Shown here: positions 11,750 through 20,373 of the stretch, one piece after another
Layout of the letters: each line of letters starts with the position of its first letter
How positions within the stretch are numbered: position 1 is the stretch's first letter
Assembly: GCA_002166865.1 (NCBI GenBank)
Contig: NHTQ01000002.1
Coordinates: forward strand, 372,001 to 436,000
Direction: 5' to 3'
DNA: 64,000 bases
Source: Rhodobacteraceae bacterium WFHF2C18
GTDB taxonomy: Bacteria; Pseudomonadota; Alphaproteobacteria; Rhodobacterales; Rhodobacteraceae
Made by a program: the position numbers and the translations under genes
Notes under the pieces: model-generated
Database searches by the model: none
What the model was told of the DNA's origin: nothing
Seen by the model: only the letters and a program-made list of their open reading frames with translations

Positions 11750-14700
11750 GCCCAAAAGTGCGGCGTTGCCGCCCGCGGCCGTGGTGTCCACGCAGACGTG
11801 CCGCTCGTAGAGCGCGTGCCCGGTGTCCGGCCGGCCCGTGATCAGCGGCAGGATTGGCCCCGCGCGCTGGCTGAGCGCCTGGTCGAGGGCTCGGGCGGTC
11901 TCCGCATCGCCCCACCACAGCGCGCCGGATATGCCGCCCATGGTGCGCAGCGCCTCGGGATCAACGGTGCCCTTGGCCTGCGCGGCGACGCCGCCCAGTT
12001 CTCGCACCGCCTCTGCCTGGGCCGCCGCGGCCTCGGGCCCGGGCCCCAGGCAGAGAAGCGCGGGACGCTGGTGGGTGGTCAGCCGGTTGGATTCGCCGGT
12101 GGGCCCCGGCAGCACCATGTCCTGGCGCCGCTCGGCGCCGCCCGCGTTGGCCCGGTCAACGGCCTGCTGCACGTCCTGCGTGCGCATGGCGTCGGGCCAG
12201 CGGCCGGCGAGGTCGGGGGCCGGATGGCGGGTGAAGCGCTCCAGGTAATGCGGCCCGCCGGCCTTGGGCCCCGTGCCGGACAGGCCCTCGCCGCCGAAGG
12301 GCTGGCTGCCCACGATGGCACCGATCTGGTTGCGGTTGACGTACATGTTGCCGGCGGTGACACGCTCGGTCACGTGCTGGACGCGGTCGTCGATCCGGGT
12401 CTGAAGCCCGAAGGTCAGGCCGTAGCCCTTGGCGTTGATCGCGGCGATCACGGCGTCAAGCTGGTCGGCCCTGTAGGTGGCCAGGTGCAGGACCGGGCCG
12501 AAGACCTCGCGCTCGAGATCCTCGATGCCGCCCACCCGGATGAGCGTGGGCGCAACGAAGGTGCCGGCGTTCGGCGTCTTGAGTTCGTGCATCAAGCGGC
12601 CATCGGCGCGGGCCGCCTGGATGTGCTCGGTGATCGATTCGCGCGCCTCCTCGTCGATGACGGGGCCGCAATCGGTGGACAGATACCACGGATCGGCCAC
12701 CGACAGCGCGTCCATCGCGCCGGTCAGCATCTCGGTGAAGCTCTCGGCGATGTCTTCTTGGACGTAAAGGCAGCGCAGGGCCGAGCAGCGTTGACCCGCG
12801 GACTGGAAGGCCGATTCGATCACCGCCTCCACGGCCTGTTCCGGCAGGGCGGTGGAATCCACGATCATGGCGTTGATCCCGCCCGTTTCGGCCACGAAGG
12901 GGGCGCCGGGGGCAAGGTGCTCGGCCATCGCGTTGCGGATCTTGCGCGCCGTTTCGGTGGAGCCCGTGAAGGCCACGCCGTCGACCCGCGGATCCGAGGT
13001 GAGCGCCGCGCCCACCTCGCCCGTGCCGGGCAGGAGTTGCAGCGCCGTCTCGGGTACCCCGGCCGCATGCATCAGCCGCACGGCGACATGGGCGATGCAG
13101 GGGGTCTGCTCGGCCGGTTTGGAAAGCACGGCATTGCCCGCGGCGAGGGCCGCGCTGATCTGCCCGGTGAAGATCGCCAGCGGGAAGTTCCAGGGGCTGA
13201 TGCAGGTGAACGTGCCCACGGGCTCGCCCTCGGGCGCGTTGGCCGCGTAGTAGCGCAGGAAATCCACCGCCTCGCGCAGTTCGGCGACCGAATCGAGCAC
13301 CGATTTGCCCGCCTCGCGCGCGATCACCGCGAAAAGCTCGCCGTAGTTTTCCTCGTAAAGGTCCGCCACCCGGTTCAGGACGCGGGCGCGCTCTTCGGCC
13401 GGGGCATCCCAGGGCCGGGCGTTGGCCAGGGCCGTCTCGATGTCGGCCGCGCTGGCGAAGGCCACGGTGCCGGGCGCATCGGTGGGATCGGCGGGGTTGC
13501 CGGTGGGCTGCGGCGCCTGCGGCCGGACCTCTCCGGCCAGAAGGGGCGCGGCTTCCCACGCGTGCCTGGCGAAGGGGCCGCGGGCGGCCTCGATCGTCTC
13601 CAGCGTGGGCTGGTGGGCCAGGTCGAAGCCCATCGAGTTCCGGCGCTCGGGCAGGAACAACTCGGGGCCCGTCGGCAGTTTCGGCAGGTCGTCGCGGATC
13701 GCCTCGAAGGGGTCGCGGGCGATCTCCTCGGCCGGCACCTCGTCGTCCACGATCTGGTTGACGAAGCTGGAATTGGCGCCGTTTTCCAACAGGCGCCGCA
13801 CCAGATAGGCCAGCAGGTCGCGGTGCGCGCCCACGGGCGCGTAGATGCGGCAGCGCGTGCCTTCGTTGCGCAGGATGATGTCGTGCAGCGCCTCACCCAT
13901 GCCGTGCAGGCGCTGGAATTCGAAGCTGGAGCGATCCTCGGCCATCTCCAGCACCGCGGCCGCGGTGTGGGCGTTGTGGGTGGCGAACTGCGGGTAGATC
14001 CGGTCGGTCATCTGCAGCAGCTTGCGGGCACAGGCAATGAAGCTGATGTCGGTGGCGGCCTTGGAGGTGAAGACGGGGAAGCCGTCCACGCCCTCGACCT
14101 GGGCCTGCTTGATCTCGGTGTCCCAGTAGGCGCCCTTGACCAGCCGCACCATGATCCGCCGGTCGAGCCGTACGGCCAAGTCGTACAGGTAATCCAGCAC
14201 GAAGCTGGCACGCTGCCCGTAGGCCTGCACCACCACGCCGAATCCGTCCCAGCCCGCCAGCGCGGGCTCGGAGAGCACGGTTTCGATCACGTCGAGCGAG
14301 AGCGACAGGCGGTCGGCCTCCTCGGCGTCGATGTTCAGGCCCATCCGCGCGGATTTCGCCAGCAGCGCCAGCCCTCGCAGCCGTGGAACCAGGACATCCA
14401 TCACCTCGTCCCGGTGGGCGACCTCGTAGCGCGGGTGCAGCGCCGAGAGCTTGACGGAAATGCCGGGGTTGTCGCGAGTGTCGGGGTTGGTGCAGGCCGC
14501 CTCGATGGCGGTGATCGCGCGCGAATAGCTCAGGTGGTAGCGGGTGGCGTCGGCATCCGTGCGCGCGGCCTCGCCCAGCATGTCGTAGGAATAGGAATAC
14601 CCCTTCTTTTCCTGGGCGGCGGCGCGGCGCATGGCCGCCTGGATGTCCTCGCCCAGGACGAACTGGCGGCCCATCTCGCGCATGGCGCGGCCCACGGCGG

Positions 14701-15169
14701 TGCGGATCACGGGCTCGCCCAGACGCTTGATCGCCCCGCGCAGGTGGCGCACGGGGCTGGGGTCGTTTTCCTTGAGCACCTTGCCCGTCAGCATCAGCGC
14801 CCAGGTGGAGGCATTGACCAGCGGCGAGGTGGAGTGGCCCATGTGCCTGCCCCAGTCCGAGGGTGCGATCTTGTCCTCGATCAGCGCATCGATGGTTTCG
14901 GCGTCGGGCACCCGCAGCAGCGCCTCGGCCAGGCACATCAGCGCGATGCCCTCGTCGGTGGACAGGCCGTATTCGGCCAGGAACACCTCCATCAGGCCGG
15001 GGTCGGATTGTCCGCGGATATCGCGTACCAGGGTCGCGCCGCGGTCGCAGATGCGCGCGCGCTGCTCGGGGGCAAGCGCGGCGGCCTCGGTCAGCCGCTT
15101 GATGGTCTCGGTCTCGTCGGCATAGGTGGCCAGGTCGATCGCGCGGCGAATGTCACTGTCGTATGGCAT
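11738..15169 (-). CDS. putA: Bifunctional proline dehydrogenase / L-glutamate-gamma-semialdehyde dehydrogenase PutA
   Basis: A 1143-residue enzyme that oxidises proline to glutamate in two steps. The FAD-dependent proline dehydrogenase barrel spans about residues 60-480, with motifs such as GISVKLSALHPRY and RLVKGAYWDTEIK. The aldehyde dehydrogenase domain spans about 520-1000. It has the NAD-binding FTGSTETA, the base-glutamate motif VAETGGINAM, the catalytic cysteine in SAGQRCSALR, and REVFGPVLH. A further C-terminal domain (about 1000-1143) resembles that of long PutA forms. There is no N-terminal ribbon-helix-helix, so this PutA should not self-repress; the divergent Lrp/AsnC protein probably does the regulating. 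Confidence 0.97.
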   Translation of the reverse strand: MPYDSDIRRAIDLATYADETETIKRLTEAAALAPEQRARICDRGATLVRDIRGQSDPGLMEVFLAEYGLSTDEGIALMCLAEALLRVPDAETIDALIEDKIAPSDWGRHMGHSTSPLVNASTWALMLTGKVLKENDPSPVRHLRGAIKRLGEPVIRTAVGRAMREMGRQFVLGEDIQAAMRRAAAQEKKGYSYSYDMLGEAARTDADATRYHLSYSRAITAIEAACTNPDTRDNPGISVKLSALHPRYEVAHRDEVMDVLVPRLRGLALLAKSARMGLNIDAEEADRLSLSLDVIETVLSEPALAGWDGFGVVVQAYGQRASFVLDYLYDLAVRLDRRIMVRLVKGAYWDTEIKQAQVEGVDGFPVFTSKAATDISFIACARKLLQMTDRIYPQFATHNAHTAAAVLEMAEDRSSFEFQRLHGMGEALHDIILRNEGTRCRIYAPVGAHRDLLAYLVRRLLENGANSSFVNQIVDDEVPAEEIARDPFEAIRDDLPKLPTGPELFLPERRNSMGFDLAHQPTLETIEAARGPFARHAWEAAPLLAGEVRPQAPQPTGNPADPTDAPGTVAFASAADIETALANARPWDAPAEERARVLNRVADLYEENYGELFAVIAREAGKSVLDSVAELREAVDFLRYYAANAPEGEPVGTFTCISPWNFPLAIFTGQISAALAAGNAVLSKPAEQTPCIAHVAVRLMHAAGVPETALQLLPGTGEVGAALTSDPRVDGVAFTGSTETARKIRNAMAEHLAPGAPFVAETGGINAMIVDSTALPEQAVEAVIESAFQSAGQRCSALRCLYVQEDIAESFTEMLTGAMDALSVADPWYLSTDCGPVIDEEARESITEHIQAARADGRLMHELKTPNAGTFVAPTLIRVGGIEDLEREVFGPVLHLATYRADQLDAVIAAINAKGYGLTFGLQTRIDDRVQHVTERVTAGNMYVNRNQIGAIVGSQPFGGEGLSGTGPKAGGPHYLERFTRHPAPDLAGRWPDAMRTQDVQQAVDRANAGGAERRQDMVLPGPTGESNRLTTHQRPALLCLGPGPEAAAAQAEAVRELGGVAAQAKGTVDPEALRTMGGISGALWWGDAETARALDQALSQRAGPILPLITGRPDTGHALYERHVCVDTTAAGGNAALLGGVA

Positions 15170-15277
15170 GACCCCTCCTCAAGGTGGATTGACCCAGCCT
15201 AACACCGGAAGGTAAGGTGGTTTTCCCGAAAGAGCGCCATACGCAGGTCATTCGGCCCGAAATCCGGAGGAATCCCG
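15170..15277. promoter_or_regulatory. putA / Lrp-type regulator divergent control region
   Basis: A 108-base gap between divergent putA and its probable regulator. It must hold both promoters and is the expected binding site of the Lrp/AsnC protein. I see no perfect palindrome; GGAGGAA precedes the regulator start and GAGG precedes putA. Confidence 0.5.
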
Positions 15278-15754
15278 ATGCAAGACGAGCAGCCCGACCT
15301 GGACCGGTTCGATCGGGCGATTCTGCGTGTTCTGGCCGGGGACGGGCGCATCAGCATCACCGATCTGGCGCGCGAGATCGGCCTGTCGAAATCCCCCACG
15401 CAGGCGCGCCTGCGGCGTCTGGAAAAGGCAGGCGTGATCACAGGCTACCGGGCGCTGTTCGATCCCATCCGCCTGGGGCTGGATCACGTCAGCTTCGTCG
15501 AGGTGCGGTTGCACGACACGCGCGAGGCCGCGCTGGCGGAGTTCAACGCCGCCGTTGCCCGGATCCCCGAGATCGAGCAGGCGCACCTGATCGCCGGCAA
15601 CTTCGATTACCTCTTGAAGGTGCGCACGCAGGACATGCGCGACTATCGCCGCGTGCTGGCCGAGAAGGTCTCGACCCTGCCGCATGTCTCCAGCACCTCG
15701 ACCTACGTGGCGATGGAGGCGGTGAAGGAAAACGCCGTGTCGGATGTGATTTGA
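15278..15754 (+). CDS. putR: Lrp/AsnC family regulator, probable putA activator
   Basis: A 158-residue transcription factor with an N-terminal winged helix-turn-helix (about residues 10-60, including DLAREIGLSKSPTQARLRRLEKAGVI) and a C-terminal RAM ligand-binding domain (about 75-150). It is divergent from putA with 108 bases between, the arrangement of PutR in Rhizobiaceae and Rhodobacter, where the protein senses proline and activates putA. Function assignment rests on that synteny. GGAGGAA lies five bases before the ATG. Confidence 0.88.
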   Translation: MQDEQPDLDRFDRAILRVLAGDGRISITDLAREIGLSKSPTQARLRRLEKAGVITGYRALFDPIRLGLDHVSFVEVRLHDTREAALAEFNAAVARIPEIEQAHLIAGNFDYLLKVRTQDMRDYRRVLAEKVSTLPHVSSTSTYVAMEAVKENAVSDVI

Positions 15755-15786
15755 CGCAGACGGCACCCCGGGCGTTTAATGGGCGC

Positions 15787-16332
15787 ATGAGGGGATTGAT
15801 GCTGCTGCTCTGCCTGGCGGGCCCGGCCGCAGCCGAGAACTGCCCGCCGGCGCCGGACCATTCGGCGAAGATTTCGGACCTGGTGGCCAAGGTGCGCGCC
15901 GCCGAGACCGAGGCCGCGGCCAAGCGGATTTCCAACCGCATGTGGGAGCTGTGGACGGACGCGCCGGACGACTACGCGCAGGAATTGCTGAACGAAGGCA
16001 TGACGCGGCGCGAATCCTATGACTACGCCGGGGCGCTGGATGCCTTCGACGCGCTGGTGGCCTATTGCCCGGACTATGCCGAGGGCTACAACCAGCGTGC
16101 CTTCATCAATTTCATCCGGCAGGATTACGCGGCCGCGCTGCCGGACCTTGAGCGGGCGCTGGCGCGCAACCCGCGGCACACCGGCGCGTTGACGGGCAAG
16201 GCGCTGAGCCTCGTGGCGCTGGAGCGGCCGGCCGAGGCGATCGTGGCGTTGCGGCGGGCCCTCGACCTCAATCCCTGGCTGACCGAGCGCCACCTTCTAC
16301 CGGTGCTGGAGGCGCAGGAGAAAAGCCTTTAG
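15787..16332 (+). CDS. Exported tetratricopeptide-repeat protein
   Basis: A 181-residue protein with a short signal peptide (MRGLMLLLCLAGPAAA, cleavage after about residue 16) and about three TPR units between residues 70 and 170 (for example DYAGALDAFDALVAYCPDYAEGYNQRA and ALPDLERALARNPRHTGAL). It is therefore periplasmic and probably a protein-interaction module. The start codon is 33 bases after the Lrp-type regulator. It is the last ordinary gene before the tRNA-Leu scar. No known partner. Confidence 0.75.
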   Translation: MRGLMLLLCLAGPAAAENCPPAPDHSAKISDLVAKVRAAETEAAAKRISNRMWELWTDAPDDYAQELLNEGMTRRESYDYAGALDAFDALVAYCPDYAEGYNQRAFINFIRQDYAAALPDLERALARNPRHTGALTGKALSLVALERPAEAIVALRRALDLNPWLTERHLLPVLEAQEKSL

Positions 16333-16418
16333 TGACGTTGGCCCTGTGGCGCGCCGCCCCGGCGTTGGCGTGGCGGGACGCTTAAACCGCGGGCGCAGGG
16401 GGTAATTTTCGCCACCGG

Positions 16419-16461
16419 GCCCGCGTGGTGGAATGGTGGACACAGGGGACTTGAAATGCCT
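16419..16461 (+). pseudogene. Truncated tRNA-Leu-like 5' half
   Basis: Starting at GCGTGG (16423), 33 of 39 bases match the intact tRNA-Leu at 17641-17679, covering the D-arm and the 5' side and loop of the anticodon arm. The would-be acceptor strand GCCCGCG differs from that of the intact gene, so this is the relic of a second leucine tRNA rather than a simple copy. Homology stops at the anticodon stem and no matching 3' half follows. Confidence 0.6.
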
Positions 16462-17597
16462 GATTAAAACACGCCGAGAGATGCTCCGTGTACGGGAAAG
16501 CCTTCAGGCAGATATGAAATGGGCACCTGAACGCTCTTGTTTGGCTTTTGCTACCAAGGTGGGACACATGCGGGAACACGCTTGAGAGAAGTTTTCAACC
16601 AAGTGCAAGTCACCAAAAAAGCGACCCGCGCCCCCGTTCATCCCCCGCCTATTCGGGTGGAAATCGTAATCTAATTCAGTAATTTAAGAATTCTCCTTGC
16701 GCTATAAACCCTTGTCGAGCATGGGTGAGGCCGTTCGAGGTCGGATAGACCATTATTTAAGGCTTTCACAGTTCGCACTCCCGAAAACTTGACCCACCGG
16801 GCGTTTTATGCGGGTATAGGGGCTTATTTTCAATTATTTTGGTACTAGTGGCCTTTGATCAGTACAAAAAGAATTCAATACGAAGGTCATCACGTCTTTT
16901 ATGGCTGTAGCTAATTTGTAAAATCCGGCTGCTTTTTGGCTTGGGTGATTGCGTGCACACAGGAAGTTTGTATGGAGAAATGTATAAAATTTCTGTGCAA
17001 AATTGTATACCTTTTGAATGCCAGTGAGGCGATTTCAAAAGTGATATGGATGTGAGAGGAAATACCTATTGAACAATTCATTCAATGATATATAATGTTG
17101 TAAAAAAGCGTGCAAAAGTGTAAAAATTATCCCAAGGGTTGCGATGAAATAGGAGTATTAATTTAACATTTTTTGCCGCTTGCGTATTGATTTCAAAATT
17201 TGACAAATCATCCTTACTTAAATTTATGAACTGTTTTAGTTATGGCTGTCGTTAATATTATTTAGCATTACTTTCATTGCAAATTCTGCAGGGTATCCTG
17301 GTATGTGTTGGTTTCCAGAATTTACGTTGCACTGACCATTCCTGCTCGAAAATGATTCATTTTTCAGCCAGGATTCACATGAGTGGCGCGAAAGTGACTT
17401 AAAATTCTTGGTCGCTACAAAAGGGCGGTGCAAGACATGCTGAGCGCCTCAGAAAGTTTACCTGTGTCCATTTGAGTGTGGGTTCAAGAGCCTTCGTTAA
17501 AGTACGGCTTCCCATGCGACCTCATTGAGCGCGGTCTGCAGCAAAAGATCGATGAGGAAGGCTGCGGCACTGCCAGTGCAGCCCTCAAGTGCCGAGC

Positions 17598-17626
17598 TTG
17601 ACTAGCGCGCTACCCTACCATAACAG
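17598..17626 (+). promoter_or_regulatory. Probable tRNA-Leu promoter
   Basis: TTGACT (17598-17603), a 17-base spacer and TAACAG (17621-17626) form a sigma-70-type promoter whose start point would fall about five bases before the mature tRNA-Leu. Confidence 0.55.
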
Positions 17627-17636
17627 CGGATGCGGG

Positions 17637-17721
17637 GCGGGCGTGGTGGAATGGTAGACACAAGCGACTTAAAATCGCTAGGGCGCAGCCCGTGCGGGTT
17701 CGACTCCCGCCGCCCGCACCA
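17637..17721 (+). tRNA. tRNA-Leu (anticodon TAA)
   Basis: An 85-base leucine tRNA with encoded CCA. The acceptor arms GCGGGCG and CGCCCGC pair perfectly, with discriminator A. The anticodon stem AGCGA/TCGCT closes a loop CTTAAAA, which gives anticodon TAA. The long variable arm GGCGCAGCC is typical of a class II tRNA. The T arm is GCGGG-TTCGACT-CCCGC. Confidence 0.96.
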
Positions 17722-18034
17722 GCCGACCGGTTCCTTTATGACCTAGTCTATCCGGCTGTGCGTTGACACCTGGTCTTTCAGAAAGCCGGCAGAGGCCGGA
17801 TGAAGGCGGAGGCGGCCGCAAAAACAGGGCGTTAACAAGGGTTCGGCAAGGACCGAACGAGGATGCGTGAAATTGCAGAGGGGCGCGAAAATCGGCCGGT
17901 GAGCCCGGCGTGGAGCGTCTGCGGTGGCGTCGAGAACATCCCGCGGGGCGAACCGGCTAAGTGCCGTTTAACGCGGTACAAATCGCACTGAGAAGGGACG
18001 TTGAAGCGGGTGGCTGCGAAGGCCGTCCGAGGTG
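17722..18034. other. Non-coding stretch downstream of tRNA-Leu
   Basis: No gene is supported here. A small hairpin GTTCGG-CAAGGA-CCGAAC lies near 17840, and a 42-codon frame starting at 17863 matches nothing I recognise. Near the end, GAGAAGGGA precedes the phage-like GpE remnant. The region is probably the left edge of a decayed prophage attached to the tRNA. Confidence 0.4.
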
Positions 18035-18130
18035 ATGGCCATGGAAATCGAAGAGCTTGCGCGCTGGCATGCCATGGCGCGCGAGCGCAGAGAGGGGGAG
18101 GCGCGCGCGAACGGAGGCCCGAGACGATGA
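18005..18130 (+). pseudogene. GpE-like phage tail protein remnant
   Basis: This short frame reads WLRRPSEVMAMEIEELARWHAMARERRE near its middle portion (split here as WLRRPSEVMAMEIEE then LARWHAMARERRE). It resembles the small GpE proteins of P2-like and related phage tail modules, with a P-S-E-V/M segment followed by a W-H-x-x-A-x-x-R helix. The first stop-free codon is 18005; a GTG at 18032 or ATG at 18035 could start it. Its TGA overlaps the ATG of the following tape-measure-like frame (ATGA), which is the usual gene order and coupling in such tail operons. Confidence 0.55.
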
Positions 18131-18435
18131 GCGATCTCAACATCGCCATGATCCTGAGACTGGTCGATCGCGCCACCGCCTTCGCCGACCGGTAGCTCGA
18201 GGCGCTCGAAGCGCGGCGCGCCGCGATGCGCAACTCCGCGCTCGAGACCGCCGCGGTCGGCTACGGCCTCTACCGCGCGATGCAGCCGGCCATCGAGTTC
18301 GACAGCCTCTCTACCGGCGGAACCATGCCGCCGTCTTGGCCGAAGGAACCGTTCCGTCCGGTGCAAAGGGCAGGCGCGGCGGGCTGCCCGAACAGGAGGA
18401 CGGTTGGTCCAGCAGCCAGCGACTATTCCCGGTGA
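18127..18435 (+). pseudogene. Decayed phage tail tape-measure protein N-terminus
   Basis: The frame begins MSDLNIAMILRLVDRATA, a typical start of tape-measure proteins of phage tails. It then meets an in-frame TAG at 18193-18195. The same frame continues as LEALEARRAAMRNSALETA followed by VGYGLYRAMQPAIEFDS, which resembles a segment normally found about 100 residues into tape-measure proteins. So there is probably an internal deletion as well as the stop. After FDS the similarity ends. Only about 100 codons remain of a gene that is normally many hundreds long. The upstream neighbour is the GpE-like remnant. Confidence 0.6.
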
Positions 18436-18469
18436 ATGACCGTGATCTTCATACCGGTGTCACAGCCGC

Positions 18470-18485
18470 GTGCTCATATGAGCAC
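18470..18485. promoter_or_regulatory. 16-base perfect palindrome, probable DeoR-family operator
   Basis: GTGCTCATATGAGCAC is a perfect 16-base palindrome ending just before AAGGAG and the start of the DeoR-type regulator gene. Its position suggests autoregulation and control of the whole transporter operon. Confidence 0.55.
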
Positions 18486-18498
18486 AAGGAGAGCGCAT

Positions 18499-19269
18499 AT
18501 GGACAGGCGGTCGGTGATTCTGGAGTTGGCGCAGCGGCACGGGCGGGTCATGGTGGATGCCCTGGCCGAGGAACTCGGTGTCTCCACCCATACCGTGCGG
18601 CGGGATCTGAACGCCCTGTGCGAGGAGACCAAGCTGCGCCGGTTGCACGGCGGTGCGGAGTTCATCGACGGCAGCGCCAACATGCCCTACGCCGTGCGCT
18701 CGGCTCTCAACTTCGAGGCCAAGAGGCAGATCGCCCGCGCGGTTGCCAAGGCGGTGTTCGATGGGGCCACGGTCTTCATCTCGATCGGGACGACACCAGC
18801 GCTGGTGGCGCAGACGCTGGCCGAGAAAGAGGCGCTGACCGTGATCACCAACAACCTCAACGCCGCGATGGCGCTTTCGGAGAATTCGGCCAATCGCATC
18901 ATCCTGCCCGGCGGCGAGATGCGCCTGCCGGACCGGGATTTCCTAAACGAGGAGGCGATCAGCGTCTTTTCTGCCTACCGCGCCGATTTCGGCATTTTCG
19001 GGGTGGGCGGGATCGATGTCGACGGGTCCCTGCTGGACTTCCACGAACCCGAGGTGCGCGCGCGCGAGCAGATTCGCGCCAACAGCCGCACTTCGGTCCT
19101 GGTGGCCGATCACAGCAAGTTCGGGCGGCGCGCCGCCGCCGTGGGCGGGACGCTGGCCGACGCGGACGCGATCGTGCTCGACCGCCGGCCAGACGCCCCG
19201 TTCGACGCGTTGTTGGAGCCGCTCGCAAGCCGTGTGACCGTCGCAATAGGGACGGGAGCCGCCGCATGA
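18499..19269 (+). CDS. DeoR/GlpR family transcriptional regulator
   Basis: A 256-residue repressor-type protein. The N-terminal DeoR helix-turn-helix (residues 1-55, with VDALAEELGVSTHTVRRDLNAL) is followed by a sugar-isomerase-like effector domain (about 75-235, with DGATVFISIGTTP and a C-terminal DHSKFGRRA motif). The start is the ATG seven bases after AAGGAG; an ATG seven codons upstream lies inside the palindromic operator and is less likely. Its stop overlaps the start of the ABC ATPase gene (ATGA), so it belongs to the transporter operon and should sense a phosphorylated sugar or polyol. Confidence 0.88.
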   Translation: MDRRSVILELAQRHGRVMVDALAEELGVSTHTVRRDLNALCEETKLRRLHGGAEFIDGSANMPYAVRSALNFEAKRQIARAVAKAVFDGATVFISIGTTPALVAQTLAEKEALTVITNNLNAAMALSENSANRIILPGGEMRLPDRDFLNEEAISVFSAYRADFGIFGVGGIDVDGSLLDFHEPEVRAREQIRANSRTSVLVADHSKFGRRAAAVGGTLADADAIVLDRRPDAPFDALLEPLASRVTVAIGTGAAA

Positions 19270-20360
19270 CCGCCTTCGTCGCCATGCACGGCGTGAGCCG
19301 CCGCTGGGGCGGGCGCGGGGGCGTCGCCGATGTTACGCTCGACGTGGCCGAAGGCAGTTTCGTCTCGGTGCTGGGGCCGTCGGGCTGCGGCAAGTCCACG
19401 CTCCTGCGCCTCGTCTCGGGGCTGGAGGTGCCGCAGGTTGGACGGATCGAGATTGCCGGGCGCGACGTGACGCGGCTGCCGGCCTCGCAGCGCGGGCTTT
19501 CGATGGTCTTCCAGTCCTACGCGCTGTTTCCCAACCTCAGCGTGCGCGAGAACGTCGTCTTCGGCATGAAGGTGCGCAAGGTGCCCAGGGCCGAGCGCGA
19601 GGCGAAATATTCGCAGGCGGTCGAGATGCTTGGGCTCGAAGGGCTCGAGGCGCGCAAGCCCGCGGCGCTGTCGGGCGGGCAGCGGCAGCGCGTTGCGCTG
19701 GCGCGCGCCGTTGTCTCGGGCCACCCGCTGTGCCTGATGGACGAGCCGCTGTCGAACCTGGACGCCAAGCTGCGGCACGCCGTCCGCCGTGACATCAAGG
19801 CGTTGCAGCGCAAGCTTGGGCTTACCGTTATCTACGTCACCCACGACCAGACCGAGGCGATGTCGCTGTCGGACATGGTGGTGCTGATGCGCGACGGACG
19901 GGTCGAGCAGGTGGACACGCCTTCGCGGCTCTACGCACGGCCGGTCAGTGATTTTGCCGCCGAATTCGTCGGCGATCCGCCGATGGCCATGATCGAGGGC
20001 GCGGCGCTAGGTGCCGCGGGGCGCATGATCGGCATCCGTCCCGAGCACATCGTGGCCGTGCAGCCGCGGCACGCGGACCTGACCGGGCAGGTTCGCGCGG
20101 TCGAGTATCTGGGCGCGCAGACGCATGTCGTCATTGACCACGACGCGGCGAGGGGCCTCATTCTGGGCGTTCCGGGCCATGCAGACTGGCAGCCGGGCGA
20201 CGAGATCGGGCTTGGCATACCGGACGAACACCGGGTTCTCTTCGACGCCGGCACTGGCCGCGTCGAGGAGAACCCGCAGCAGGATTACGGGGCGGACCAT
20301 CGCCAAACGGCGCCCCGTGATAGCCGCAAGGCGCTTCACCCCCAACCCTTATCCGACTGA
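19266..20360 (+). CDS. ABC transporter ATPase, UgpC/MalK type
   Basis: A 364-residue ATPase for a carbohydrate-class importer. Walker A GPSGCGKST is near residue 38, the signature LSGGQRQRVALARA near 136, Walker B LCLMDEPLSNLD near 157 and the switch histidine in VTHDQTEAMS near 193. The C-terminal regulatory domain (about 245-330, with IGIRPEHI) is the TOBE/OB fold of the MalK/UgpC group. It starts inside the stop of the regulator gene and is followed by the binding-protein gene. Substrate of the system is likely glycerol-3-phosphate, a glycerophosphodiester or another sugar derivative. Confidence 0.9.
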   Translation: MTAFVAMHGVSRRWGGRGGVADVTLDVAEGSFVSVLGPSGCGKSTLLRLVSGLEVPQVGRIEIAGRDVTRLPASQRGLSMVFQSYALFPNLSVRENVVFGMKVRKVPRAEREAKYSQAVEMLGLEGLEARKPAALSGGQRQRVALARAVVSGHPLCLMDEPLSNLDAKLRHAVRRDIKALQRKLGLTVIYVTHDQTEAMSLSDMVVLMRDGRVEQVDTPSRLYARPVSDFAAEFVGDPPMAMIEGAALGAAGRMIGIRPEHIVAVQPRHADLTGQVRAVEYLGAQTHVVIDHDAARGLILGVPGHADWQPGDEIGLGIPDEHRVLFDAGTGRVEENPQQDYGADHRQTAPRDSRKALHPQPLSD

Positions 20361-20373
20361 AGAGGAAGGCCAA

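Larger units (their letters stand above)
16343..17636. other. AT-rich gene-poor stretch of an integration scar
   Basis: After the first 80 bases this 1.3-kb stretch has markedly lower G+C than the flanks (runs such as AATTTAACATTTTTT near 17160). It has no open frame that I trust. The best is a 65-codon minus-strand frame at 17236-17433 with no ribosome-binding site or recognisable motif. It begins with a truncated tRNA-Leu copy (16419-16461) and ends at the intact tRNA-Leu. The composition and tRNA borders suggest the remains of an integrated foreign element. Confidence 0.6.

Noticed and set aside
11696..15202. A 1168-codon plus-strand open frame
   Set aside because: It is the antisense shadow of putA and has no domain signature.
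17236..17433. A 65-codon minus-strand frame in the AT-rich island as a real gene
   Set aside because: There is no ribosome-binding site, no motif and no neighbour; in AT-rich DNA of this size such a frame can occur by chance.
17863..17991. A 42-codon frame upstream of the GpE-like remnant as a tail assembly chaperone
   Set aside because: The translated sequence does not resemble the chaperone family and lacks a ribosome-binding site.
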